Source: Marinoscillum pacificum (GTDB taxonomy: Bacteria; Bacteroidota; Bacteroidia; Cytophagales; Cyclobacteriaceae). From it: 64,000 bases of DNA. Each line of letters opens with the position of its first letter. Position 1 is the first letter of the stretch. The notes under the pieces were generated by a model that made no database searches, was not told the origin of the DNA, and was given only the letters and a program-made list of their open reading frames with translations. The stretch covers positions 806,001-870,000 of the forward strand of contig NZ_JAMZMJ010000001.1 in the NCBI RefSeq assembly GCF_024714495.1, given 5' to 3'. This document shows, in pieces, positions 49,904-58,540 of the stretch. The translations under genes and the position numbers were made by a program.

Positions 49904-52320
49904 TTTTTTGACGAGTTAATAATCTCAAACATTTCCAATGCATAATTGTCTTTTGCTTGCAAATAAGCAAACTTAGGAATAGCAACAGCACCAAGCTTAT
50001 GTTTTTCAAAAGAAGCTGAGAACCCAAAATCAACTTTACTATTTCTCAGAGATTTTGCTCTAAGCACTGTTTGATAAAGCAACTGCCTATAAACTGAAAA
50101 TTCAACTGAATATTGATAATCCAAGCCAACCAGCGAAGGACAATAGGTACCATTCGAACTTTTATAACACAACATTACCCCTACAAGCTCCATCGTTTCT
50201 GGATCATGTGCACATATAAACTCCCAGTTAGCATTTGAAGACATCAGTTCAATCATCTTCACAGGGTATTGGAAGGTATTCATTGCTAAATTATTCTTCC
50301 AAACATTGGTATATAGATCGTATACCTTCTGAATCTCCTGACTACTCAAACTTGACCTTACAGAGATTTCTAGTTGACCAATAAACGGTTGTATATCTTT
50401 TTTGAAATGTTTCTGAGAACGATTGGTCAGGGATTTTATATAGGAATCCTCATCATCAAATGTGGTGAGATCTATCACATTAGCCTCTGGCATCATAAAC
50501 TTGACAAAACCCTGCTTATCCATTGCATTGGATAATAAATCATTATCAGTATCAAAATCTCTTAATGCAATGGTATTAGGTTTCAATTCATCGTCTAAAT
50601 GTTGCACATATTTAAAAAGTTCTGATAAGGCTCCTTCTTTATTTTCATGACTTCCATCAAGATACAAATGCTCACCCTCAGTGAATAAACACCCCATGGT
50701 CAGTACATAACTGGTATGGAAATACGGGTCTGTAATTCGAGTTTGTTCTATATTGGATGAAACCGACTCTGATGCTAACATATCCTCTTTCCACAAAGCA
50801 TTCGTGAAAAAGGTAGCTAATACAATCCCACCATCGGTATCTTTTACGATGAGGTACCTAAATTCCCAATTATGCTGTTTCTCCTCATTACCATGAAACA
50901 GTTGCTCCAAAAACTCCAATCCGGAATAATCAAAACAACCAGAATTACCGAATAGCTCATCCCATTCTGATTGTTCCAGGTCACTTATTGAATTATGCGT
51001 ATTTACAACTAGCCCGGAATCAGAAATCAGTTCTTTCGAATCATCAAATTCTGTTAAAATTGGAAGGTTAAAAAGTCGTCTAACGGTATTCATGGTGTAA
51101 CCTTCCTCACTTAGCGAGTTATAGTAGGTAGACTCCATTGCCTTAACAAGGCCTTTTATATCTTCAGGTTGATTATGTAAAGAGACTGTAAGCCTTATCC
51201 CCGTTTTCTTCACAGGAACTGCAGGAAATAAGCCCATATTCGCATAGTACCCCTGATTATATAGCTTGTTTGTGAAATTATATCCAACAGCGGGAGCTCC
51301 CGTTCCGATATAGAATACAGGAGTTTCATTCTTCTCTACTAATGGCAGGTTAGAGTTCTGTATCAATTCATTACACAGGGCAATTCGGCTTTTTAACTCT
51401 GCCTGCATCGTATTGATCTCATCACTCAAATGAATGTCAGCGGAGGCAATGGCTGCTCCAACGCTTGCCGGTTCCAATTGTGCAGAAAAAGTTAACGGCC
51501 CGCCGAAAGACTGAACACGTTGAAGAAACTCGCTATTGGATGTAACCATGGTGGACCCACTGGCACCGAACGATTTACTTAATGTTGTAAACACCACCAC
51601 ATTGGATGGAAGCTCTTCATATTGTGATAAAACATATCCGGTACCATTTTTTCCCGACCAACTCATTCCATGCACATCATCAAAATACAAATGCAGTTGC
51701 GGGTACCTTGAGCATAATTCTTTTAAGTCATCGATTGGAGCCACATCTCCAAACATGGAATAGACTCCATCTGCGAAATACCAGACTTTATCACAGTTTT
51801 GAGACAATCGCTTGAGCTTATCTTCCAACATATTCATGTCGCTATGCCTGATCATTTCTACTGGAATATCTCTGACTTTAAGGTTTTGAATTGCATTTTG
51901 AACACTCCAGTGCACTTGATGATCCAAAACCACTCCATCCTCATCTCGAATCAAAGAAGGTATAACCCCTATGTGTCCAAGTGTACTGTTTTTTGTCACC
52001 AGCACTTCATAACCATACATTTGAAACAGGCGCTCTTTCAAAGTCTTGTACAAGGGATGAGCAATGTAGGTCTTTGATAAAGGGAATTGTGTTCCATAAG
52101 CAAGAATAGCTTCAATTGCCGCTTGCTTGATTCTATGGTCTAATTCTAGTCCTAAATAACCAGTTGTTCCGAAGTAATAAAGGTGTTTGTTTGCTACTTT
52201 GATTTGACGACCTGAAAATTTTTCATCTTCTATATCCAGAAGAATCACTCCCTGTTTGGATGCGTGAGCTGACAAATCAACAAGGGTGTCAATAAAGTTA
52301 TTGTGTCTGATTTTGGCCAT
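49900..52320 (-). CDS. Alpha-oxoamine-synthase-like PLP enzyme fused to a GNAT acyltransferase
   Basis: 806 residues. The N-terminal 400 are a fold-type I PLP enzyme of the KBL/AONS/SPT group: FGTTGYLGLELDHRIKQAAIE, LYFDDVHGMSWSG and Lys249 in TTLSKSFGASGS. A linker of about 60 residues is followed by a C-terminal GNAT-like region (NRSQKHFKKDIQPF, QKVYDLYTNVWK, VGVMLCYKSSNG, FGFSASFEKHKLGAV). Members of the first class join an amino acid to an acyl thioester. A fused N-acyltransferase would suit sphingolipid or sulfonolipid-type synthesis, which Bacteroidota are known for. That product is my inference; no lipid genes lie beside it. Confidence 0.85.
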   Translation of the reverse strand: MAKIRHNNFIDTLVDLSAHASKQGVILLDIEDEKFSGRQIKVANKHLYYFGTTGYLGLELDHRIKQAAIEAILAYGTQFPLSKTYIAHPLYKTLKERLFQMYGYEVLVTKNSTLGHIGVIPSLIRDEDGVVLDHQVHWSVQNAIQNLKVRDIPVEMIRHSDMNMLEDKLKRLSQNCDKVWYFADGVYSMFGDVAPIDDLKELCSRYPQLHLYFDDVHGMSWSGKNGTGYVLSQYEELPSNVVVFTTLSKSFGASGSTMVTSNSEFLQRVQSFGGPLTFSAQLEPASVGAAIASADIHLSDEINTMQAELKSRIALCNELIQNSNLPLVEKNETPVFYIGTGAPAVGYNFTNKLYNQGYYANMGLFPAVPVKKTGIRLTVSLHNQPEDIKGLVKAMESTYYNSLSEEGYTMNTVRRLFNLPILTEFDDSKELISDSGLVVNTHNSISDLEQSEWDELFGNSGCFDYSGLEFLEQLFHGNEEKQHNWEFRYLIVKDTDGGIVLATFFTNALWKEDMLASESVSSNIEQTRITDPYFHTSYVLTMGCLFTEGEHLYLDGSHENKEGALSELFKYVQHLDDELKPNTIALRDFDTDNDLLSNAMDKQGFVKFMMPEANVIDLTTFDDEDSYIKSLTNRSQKHFKKDIQPFIGQLEISVRSSLSSQEIQKVYDLYTNVWKNNLAMNTFQYPVKMIELMSSNANWEFICAHDPETMELVGVMLCYKSSNGTYCPSLVGLDYQYSVEFSVYRQLLYQTVLRAKSLRNSKVDFGFSASFEKHKLGAVAIPKFAYLQAKDNYALEMFEIINSSKN

Positions 52321-52426
52321 AGGTCAAACCAAAAGTAACGGCTTGTTGACTAAAAGATTCGACGAAACCCCTGATATCGACGAACGAAAACATTTGTTCT
52401 ATATATGAACCAAAAGCTCCAATGAA

Positions 52427-52434
52427 TACCTTTG
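52427..52434 (+). promoter_or_regulatory. Candidate -7 box of the STAS-like gene
   Basis: TACCTTTG fits TAnnTTTG exactly and is followed by CAG, 37 bp before the ATG at 52471. No clear TTG sits at the right distance for a -33 element. Confidence 0.45.
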
Positions 52435-52470
52435 CAGATTAAACCAATCAGCTAACTACTATTATTCATT

Positions 52471-52842
52471 ATGAGTCAGGAAGTACAAAACGACTATGCT
52501 ATATTCAAAGTAGAACAAGGGATTATGCACTTCACTTACAAAAATGGAGTGGAACTTGATCTAACTGCGGCGATGGAAGTTGTTTCTGACCGAATCAAAG
52601 CCCAAGGCAACGAATCATTCAGGGTTATTTGCGACATCCGAGGGTTAAAAAGTGTCAACAAAGAGGCTAGGGATTATCTAGCAAAACAAGGCTCACAACA
52701 AGTAGACGCTGTTGCATTGATAGTAGGCTCGCCAGCACGCAAGGTGATGTCTAACTTCTATTTAGCTGTTAACAAACCTGATGTTCCTACTAAACTGTTC
52801 ATTTCACACCAGGAGGCTATGGAATTTCTTCAGAACCTATAA
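52471..52842 (+). CDS. STAS/SpoIIAA-like small protein
   Basis: 123 residues. The alternating beta/alpha order (FRVICDIRGLKSVNKEARDYLAKQG, AVALIVGSPARKVMSNFYLAVNKP, PTKLFISHQEAMEFLQNL) is that of the STAS/SpoIIAA-like fold. No phosphorylatable Ser is obvious in the STAS position. Similar small proteins of Bacteroidota have been assigned to unnamed domain families. No signal peptide. It has its own promoter-like box and overlaps the serine hydrolase gene by 6 bp at the tail. Confidence 0.65.
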   Translation: MSQEVQNDYAIFKVEQGIMHFTYKNGVELDLTAAMEVVSDRIKAQGNESFRVICDIRGLKSVNKEARDYLAKQGSQQVDAVALIVGSPARKVMSNFYLAVNKPDVPTKLFISHQEAMEFLQNL

Positions 52843-53976
52843 GGCTGAGTAAACTTTCTTCACCAGCTCTCCAATTTCAGTTGGCTCCAGCCAGCGGGTT
52901 ACAATGATCAGGTCTTCCCTATCATCAATCACGATGTAATTACCTCCAAACCCTGCAGCGTAATACAGGTGATCAGGAGCACCTTCCCATTGACGTTCTC
53001 CACGGTTGAGCCACCACATATATCCGTAGCTTTCGAAAGCTGAGGCAGGTGTTCTCACCTTTTTCACCCAACTCTCAGATATTAGCTGTTTATCATTCCA
53101 AACTCCTCCCCTACAAAACAGTAAACCAAAACGTGCTTGATCATAGGTATTGATAAACATACCACCTCCATGATGTCCGCCTCCGCTAACTGATGACATT
53201 TCTACTCCATCAATGACCGTCCAGGAATTATCATAACCATACCAGCGCCATGTAGTAGAAGCTCCTATCGGATCCATAATAGACTCTTTCAATAGCATAG
53301 GTAAAGGCTTTCTCCAAACCTGTAACAATGAATATGAAAGGATATTAACTCTAACATCATTGTACTTAAAAAAGCTACCTGGAGTATTCAGCTTTCGATA
53401 TCGCCAATCATCCAAACTACCTTCTTTACTTGGCCTATCTGCCCAATCGTACAGCCCAAATAGTGCTCCAGACCAATCTGATGTCTGTTGCAACAAGTGT
53501 TCCCACGTAATTTGACTATTGTGATCACCATCGAAAGTTCCATCCCAAACATAATCACCTACATTATCCTGAACACTTTCAATAAGTCCTTGATCGAGGG
53601 CTAAACCCAAGGTAGTCGACAAGTAGCTCTTGGTCACACTAAAAGTCATATCTACTCGACTCAAATCGCCCCATTCAGCAATTATGTATCCATTTTTGAT
53701 GATCATACCAGCAGGACCACCACGTTCTTTAGTTGGACCTAAGAGCTTATGATCTGGTTCTCGACTAAACGACTTTAAAATAGCTAATCGTAAATCTCGA
53801 TCTCCTGAATATTCATGAGTTTCTGCAAATTCAACAGCTCGTTTCAGCTTCTCTACGTTGACTTTTTGGGATTGAGGGTCTTTTCTCTCCCAGTCCTTCT
53901 CAGGAAAATATTGCCCCAGAGCAAACTGAAGAACGAAAAAATGAATAAGTATTGTTGGAATAACTCTTTTAAACAT
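52837..53976 (-). CDS. Serine hydrolase, beta-lactamase class C / DD-peptidase-like
   Basis: 379 residues. A signal peptide is at 1-21 (IPTILIHFFVLQFALGQ). The active site S-x-x-K is Ser113-Lys116 (TFSVTKSYLS), the Y-x-N is in FFKYNDVRVN, and a late HxG-like region is in GHHGGGMF. Class C-like serine hydrolases in the periplasm are often esterases or D-amino peptidases, and true beta-lactamase activity cannot be claimed. It is 9 bp downstream of the acyl-CoA oxidase-like gene and probably follows it in the same transcript. Confidence 0.88.
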   Translation of the reverse strand: MFKRVIPTILIHFFVLQFALGQYFPEKDWERKDPQSQKVNVEKLKRAVEFAETHEYSGDRDLRLAILKSFSREPDHKLLGPTKERGGPAGMIIKNGYIIAEWGDLSRVDMTFSVTKSYLSTTLGLALDQGLIESVQDNVGDYVWDGTFDGDHNSQITWEHLLQQTSDWSGALFGLYDWADRPSKEGSLDDWRYRKLNTPGSFFKYNDVRVNILSYSLLQVWRKPLPMLLKESIMDPIGASTTWRWYGYDNSWTVIDGVEMSSVSGGGHHGGGMFINTYDQARFGLLFCRGGVWNDKQLISESWVKKVRTPASAFESYGYMWWLNRGERQWEGAPDHLYYAAGFGGNYIVIDDREDLIIVTRWLEPTEIGELVKKVYSAL

Positions 53977-53985
53977 CTGGATATA

Positions 53986-56301
53986 TTATGATGGCACCAC
54001 TATTGGAGCTGCTAAACAGGTATCTGGAATATCAAATGCATCTACCAGAATAAGCGATTCTTTTCTCACTTCAAGGCAAAGCTGATTGACCATTTTGCGA
54101 ATAGCTTTTGTTTTGACTCCCTCCATATAATTATGTTCCAAATACCATCCCTTGTTCGCTTCTATGGTGTGAAGGGCATACAGTTGACACAATTTGCTCA
54201 AACTGTTCTTCATTGACCCGGAAGGAAGTTCATCTACCGCAATTGTAAATTGCTCCAAAATAACGCGTTCAATATAGGCAAAACCAACATTGAGCATATG
54301 ATACTGAGTCTGGTTGAATGCATCAAAAGAATCCATCCCATTGTCAATATGCTTTTTAATTCGCTTGGCCGCAGAGGTTAAAATATCTGTTTCACGGTAC
54401 TTGAAAGCACTAAGGTGAAAATCAGGATCCAATAAATGTTCCTCATCTGTACTTCTAATAGCAACAGGATTCTTTTCAGTAAATGACGTTTTGGCCTGAT
54501 TGGCGATATAGCTTAAAGCACCAAACAAGTTGATGTCGGAAAATTCCTTCTTAAACTCGGACAATCTACTTTTAGCCACCAACTGCATCAGCACCGTATT
54601 ATCTCCTTCAAATGTGGTGTAGATATCCGTGTCATTTTTCAATCGATCGATTCTATTCTCCGACAGATATCCCTTTCCACCGCACGCTTCTCGGCACTCC
54701 TGTAAGCCTGCAGTAACTTTCCATGTAGTATATGCCTTCAAGCCAGCAGCCAATGCTTCAATTTCCTGCATATCCTCATCCGTTCTATTCAAAAACCGAT
54801 TGGTTAAATATTGCAGAGCAAAATGAAGTGCATAGGATTGGGCCAATAATGGCATTAATCTTCTTTGATGAGTACGGTAGTTCAATATGGAAACTTCCTT
54901 CCCATTTTCAGGGCCAAATTGTTTGCGCTCATTTCCATAACGAATGGCAATGGTTAAGCCACTCTTCAGCGCACTGAGCCCAGACCTAGGAATTCCTATT
55001 CTTCCACCAACCAGCGTGCCCAACATAGTAAAAAATCGTCTGTTGTCACTGGAAATATCACTTCGAAATTTACCATCTACGTCAATAGAAGCAAATCTAT
55101 CCAACATATCATCTAATGGAATTTCAACCTGATCAAACCAAATTCGTCCGTTATCCACTCCATTTAGACCCATTTTCGGGCCACAGTCCTTAATAGTAAC
55201 TCCTGGATGCAATTCACCTTTTTTATTTCGTAAAGGCACTACAAACGCATTCACTCCATAGTCTGTTCCATCAATTATCAATTTAGCAAATACAGTCGCC
55301 TTTTGCCCGTGAAGGGCCGCATTACCAATGTATTCCTTACCTGCATCATGATTAGGAGTGTGTATAGTGATAGTTTTGGAATCATGATTGTATGATGCTG
55401 TAGTTTCCAGTCCTTTCACATTAGATCCATGCCCAGTTTCTGTCATCGCGAAACAGCCCGGCAATTCCAATGACCCAATATCCTTCAAATACTTCTTATG
55501 GTGCTTTTCCGTGCCCAAAAAATAAACACTCATACCCCACAGCCCGAATTGCACACCAAACTTAATCACCATACTCAGGTCATGGTATGAAAGCGTTTCC
55601 ATCACTGTGAAATATCCTTTCATATCATCTTGGCCTCCAGCATATGTAGGATAAGCCAAACTACCAAATCCCTGCTGAGCCAGATATTGACACCATTTTA
55701 AAACGAGTTGTCGGTATTCTTCCTTAGACTCTCCCTGGTAATAAGAAAACTCAGAATCGGACAAGATAATCTTTACCCTTCTGATTAAGTCAGCATTATC
55801 TCCTTCTAGCAATTGTTTGAGTTCTGCAGTCAGTGAGGCGGACTCTTCAGCTCCTTCCACATTCGCATTGCTCTCTTGATGATGAAATCTCAAATGAAAT
55901 GCTGCTTCACGTGATAAAATACCAAGAGCTTCTTCCAAATCAGTCAATGGTGCTCTGGCGGCATCAAGAGACTCATCGTTTTGATTTCGAGCATTCAATC
56001 GGGCGAGCTCTATGCCAATATCCACCAAACTACGTTTCATCTCTTTTGAGAGATTACCAGAAACCTTGGTTATTTCTTCCAGCCATCTTTTAAGCCTTTC
56101 TGGAGCAGGAGGATTTTTGGGATCGAGATAAGTCATAATAAACTTCTTATCTTCTTGGGTGATCCAAACTTGTTGATCCACAAGATCTCGGATTTTCAGC
56201 ACTTCACTCGGAGTGAGAACGGCATCTGCCCAAACCATATATAAAATAGGAAGGAACGAAAACAGATGGGGATTATCATGAAAATATTTTGATTCTATCA
56301 T
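53986..56301 (-). CDS. Acyl-CoA dehydrogenase / acyl-CoA oxidase-like protein with TerB-like N-terminus
   Basis: 771 residues, long for this family. Residues 1-90 are helical and TerB-like (YMVWADAVLTPSEVLKIRDL). The ACAD fold follows: CFAMTETGHGSNVKGLETTA, GVDNGRIWFDQVEIP, YGNERKQFGPENG, EACGGKGYLSENRI and YTTFEGDNTVLMQLVAKSRL, where the Glu in TFEGDN matches the acyl-CoA oxidase catalytic Glu. The C-terminal 180 residues are an ACOX-type helical domain. It starts beta-oxidation; whether it passes electrons to oxygen or ETF cannot be seen. It leads a unit with the serine hydrolase. Confidence 0.9.
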   Translation of the reverse strand: MIESKYFHDNPHLFSFLPILYMVWADAVLTPSEVLKIRDLVDQQVWITQEDKKFIMTYLDPKNPPAPERLKRWLEEITKVSGNLSKEMKRSLVDIGIELARLNARNQNDESLDAARAPLTDLEEALGILSREAAFHLRFHHQESNANVEGAEESASLTAELKQLLEGDNADLIRRVKIILSDSEFSYYQGESKEEYRQLVLKWCQYLAQQGFGSLAYPTYAGGQDDMKGYFTVMETLSYHDLSMVIKFGVQFGLWGMSVYFLGTEKHHKKYLKDIGSLELPGCFAMTETGHGSNVKGLETTASYNHDSKTITIHTPNHDAGKEYIGNAALHGQKATVFAKLIIDGTDYGVNAFVVPLRNKKGELHPGVTIKDCGPKMGLNGVDNGRIWFDQVEIPLDDMLDRFASIDVDGKFRSDISSDNRRFFTMLGTLVGGRIGIPRSGLSALKSGLTIAIRYGNERKQFGPENGKEVSILNYRTHQRRLMPLLAQSYALHFALQYLTNRFLNRTDEDMQEIEALAAGLKAYTTWKVTAGLQECREACGGKGYLSENRIDRLKNDTDIYTTFEGDNTVLMQLVAKSRLSEFKKEFSDINLFGALSYIANQAKTSFTEKNPVAIRSTDEEHLLDPDFHLSAFKYRETDILTSAAKRIKKHIDNGMDSFDAFNQTQYHMLNVGFAYIERVILEQFTIAVDELPSGSMKNSLSKLCQLYALHTIEANKGWYLEHNYMEGVKTKAIRKMVNQLCLEVRKESLILVDAFDIPDTCLAAPIVVPS

Positions 56302-56403
56302 TGTCGAAATTGGATGTTGTATCTAATAAACTAATATCCTATTAATTATTGTTAAAAATACTCCTTAACCTAACCAATGTAACTGTAAAGCGTTTTCTTT
56401 GGT

Positions 56404-57192
56404 GTGGTGAAATTTCAATTATTTATTTGTTTGGTTCTTGGAGCCCACTGGCTGGTAGCGCAAAATCAGATCCAAGGGATGGTTGTGGATGAAAATGAAG
56501 AACCCATTGGTTTCTGTCATGTGCACAACCTGACTTTAGAATTGGGCAAAGTGAGTGACATGCAGGGAAAATTTGTAGTTCTTGCAAATCAGGGAGACTC
56601 TATAAGATTCTCGTATGTAGGATACAAACCTGCAACCATTGCGGTAAACAACTCACATGTGGTTCATTACATTAAAATCACCTTACCGAGAGATTCTGTA
56701 TTACTGCCATCCATTACCATATACGCTGATAAATACTTCAAAGTACCTCTCAAACCACAAATGGATCCATTGATTATTCCAGGTGTATCTGTTGTAGATC
56801 CTCCAGAACCTGTCAAAGCTGGTGATATTGGGTTTGGCGCCTCAGGAGTAGGTGGAGTACCAGTACCAGGAGCGGTCATATATGGCCCAATCACCTACTT
56901 CAGTAGAGATGAGCGAGAAAAACGTAAAGCTGCTGATGCGTATGAAGAAACTCGTGAGACGATAAGTTATCAAAAATTCATGGCTAATGACACGGTACGG
57001 ATTCATTTGTCCAGACGGTTCAATTTAGACAGTGCTCAGTATACCCAAGTAATTTATAGGCTTCATGAAAACTTCCCGGGAATTCAAAAAGCCTATATGA
57101 AAAACGAGATTTGGCATTGGCTGCTCTCTTATTTCGAGCAAAACTCCCCCATCATCAAAAGAAACATGATGATGAGATCTTCTAATGAATAG
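56404..57192 (+). CDS. Carboxypeptidase-regulatory-like domain protein
   Basis: 262 residues starting with GTG (two GTG codons in a row). A signal peptide ends near LGAHWLVAQ; the mature part begins with a carboxypeptidase-regulatory-like beta domain (IQGMVVDENEEPIGFCHVHNLTLELGKVSDMQGKFVV, SIRFSYVGYKPATIAV), like the N-terminal plug-side domain of SusC-type proteins but without a TonB receptor. A Gly/Pro/Val-rich middle (DIGFGASGVGGVPVPG) and a helical C-terminus follow. Probably periplasmic and of unknown role. The leader contains CCTAACCAATGTAA. Confidence 0.78.
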   Translation: MVKFQLFICLVLGAHWLVAQNQIQGMVVDENEEPIGFCHVHNLTLELGKVSDMQGKFVVLANQGDSIRFSYVGYKPATIAVNNSHVVHYIKITLPRDSVLLPSITIYADKYFKVPLKPQMDPLIIPGVSVVDPPEPVKAGDIGFGASGVGGVPVPGAVIYGPITYFSRDEREKRKAADAYEETRETISYQKFMANDTVRIHLSRRFNLDSAQYTQVIYRLHENFPGIQKAYMKNEIWHWLLSYFEQNSPIIKRNMMMRSSNE

Positions 57193-57195
57193 TTG

Positions 57196-57942
57196 TTATT
57201 CTATTGGACTCAGTAGGAATAAGTCGTTATTTTCAAACCCAAACTGATAGATACCTTCGTCTCTAGTGATTATCATGGTGTTATCCAGAGCAATCATATC
57301 ATTAGCGGCAATATCTTCAAAGAATTGAATCAGAGTAGGATTGGAAGGATCTTCCAAACTAAACTGCTTCAAACCATTGTTACCCTCTGCAACGAATAAA
57401 TCACCTTTAAAGAAACAAAGCCCTCTTGGATTGACCATCTGCTGTTCACTGGTCGCAAAAGGATTCGTCAAATCTGTCACATCAAGCGTTATCAGTTGAT
57501 TGGCTTCAAATAGTCTTGTTCCACAGTTTTCTCCAGACCGAGTAGTTACATATGCATATTCATCATTGGCTATTACCGGATCACATGAGGTCTGATGAAC
57601 ATAATCAGACAGATAAACTGGAGCGCCATTGTTTTGAATGGAATAGATAAACATTCCGGTCTGGCTGCCTATAAAAAGATTGTCCTTATACCCGTAAATG
57701 GTTTCTATCCCCCAACCTACATCTACAGATGTTTGATAAAATGGGTCTTCTACATCTGATATATCAAATACATTGATAGAGGTATTATCAACTACATATA
57801 AGAAATCACCATATATAGCAAAGCGAGCTGTGGAACCTCCCGTTCCCACTATATCAGTAACAAAATCCGTATCTCCATCTTTACTCATTTCACAAGATGT
57901 TGCTATGAGCATTCCGAACATTATCCATAGTAACTTTCTCAT
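57196..57942 (-). CDS. LVIVD-repeat lipoprotein (downstream partner)
   Basis: 248 residues from the ATG at 57942, which overlaps the stop of the upstream gene as ATGA; MRKLLWIMFGMLIATSCEM is a lipoprotein signal with Cys at residue 17. LVIVD-type beta-propeller repeats follow (FLYVVDNTSINVFDISDVEDPFY, NQLITLDVTDLTNPFA, GLKQFSLEDPSNPTL). It is tightly coupled to the upstream lipoprotein gene and likely forms a surface or periplasmic pair with it. Substrate or partner unknown. Confidence 0.8.
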   Translation of the reverse strand: MRKLLWIMFGMLIATSCEMSKDGDTDFVTDIVGTGGSTARFAIYGDFLYVVDNTSINVFDISDVEDPFYQTSVDVGWGIETIYGYKDNLFIGSQTGMFIYSIQNNGAPVYLSDYVHQTSCDPVIANDEYAYVTTRSGENCGTRLFEANQLITLDVTDLTNPFATSEQQMVNPRGLCFFKGDLFVAEGNNGLKQFSLEDPSNPTLIQFFEDIAANDMIALDNTMIITRDEGIYQFGFENNDLFLLSPIE

Positions 57943-58472
57943 CTCACAAAGCATTTAGGATTATCAATATCTGTCATCTCCCAGCCTATGACAATTCCTT
58001 TAGACATGTCAACACATTCAAAATACGTTTGTGTAGCTGGTGGAAACTCCGAAGAAAATGGCATAACCCCGGGTATAGTTTTCAAAATTTGAAGTGTATC
58101 TTCAGTAACCTTCATGGCTACCAAATCCGAATAACTATCTGCATACAACACTCCATTTTTAATGGCCACATCCTGATTACCTGGAATGGTTACATACTTC
58201 ATATTGATAGGATTGGTCGGATCAGAATTGTCATAAATATGGATTCCTCGACCCACTTCATTAACCAATAACAGATTCTGATAGCTATAGATTTTACCTG
58301 CTTTCTCGATCGGAATGGGATCTCCGATACGGATGACTATGTCACTAGAATCACCATATACAGGCCTGTAACCCGTAACAACCCCAATATCTCGGGCATT
58401 GGAATCATAGGAATCAAGATTACAACTAGCAAGAATAACTGCTACCGCAATCAGTAAAATAAATTGTTTCAT
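57939..58472 (-). CDS. LVIVD-repeat-like lipoprotein (upstream partner)
   Basis: 177 residues. MKQFILLIAVAVILASCNLDS is a lipoprotein signal with Cys at 17. The mature chain has short beta repeats (GRGIHIYDNSDPTNPINMKYV, NGVLYADSYSDLVAMKV) like a part of the LVIVD propeller, too short to close a full ring. The downstream partner has its own signal and a longer propeller section, so the pair is more likely two separate proteins than one gene split by mutation. The ATGA overlap implies coupled translation. Confidence 0.78.
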   Translation of the reverse strand: MKQFILLIAVAVILASCNLDSYDSNARDIGVVTGYRPVYGDSSDIVIRIGDPIPIEKAGKIYSYQNLLLVNEVGRGIHIYDNSDPTNPINMKYVTIPGNQDVAIKNGVLYADSYSDLVAMKVTEDTLQILKTIPGVMPFSSEFPPATQTYFECVDMSKGIVIGWEMTDIDNPKCFVR

Positions 58473-58540
58473 GTGGTATATAGGTAGTGATATATACTCT
58501 GACCCCTAAACGACGAAAAGGGTTGGCAACTAACGCTTAT

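Noticed and set aside
57196-58472. The two LVIVD lipoproteins as one gene split by a frameshift
   Set aside because: Each has its own complete lipoprotein signal and an ATGA overlap typical of coupled genes, so a split is unlikely.
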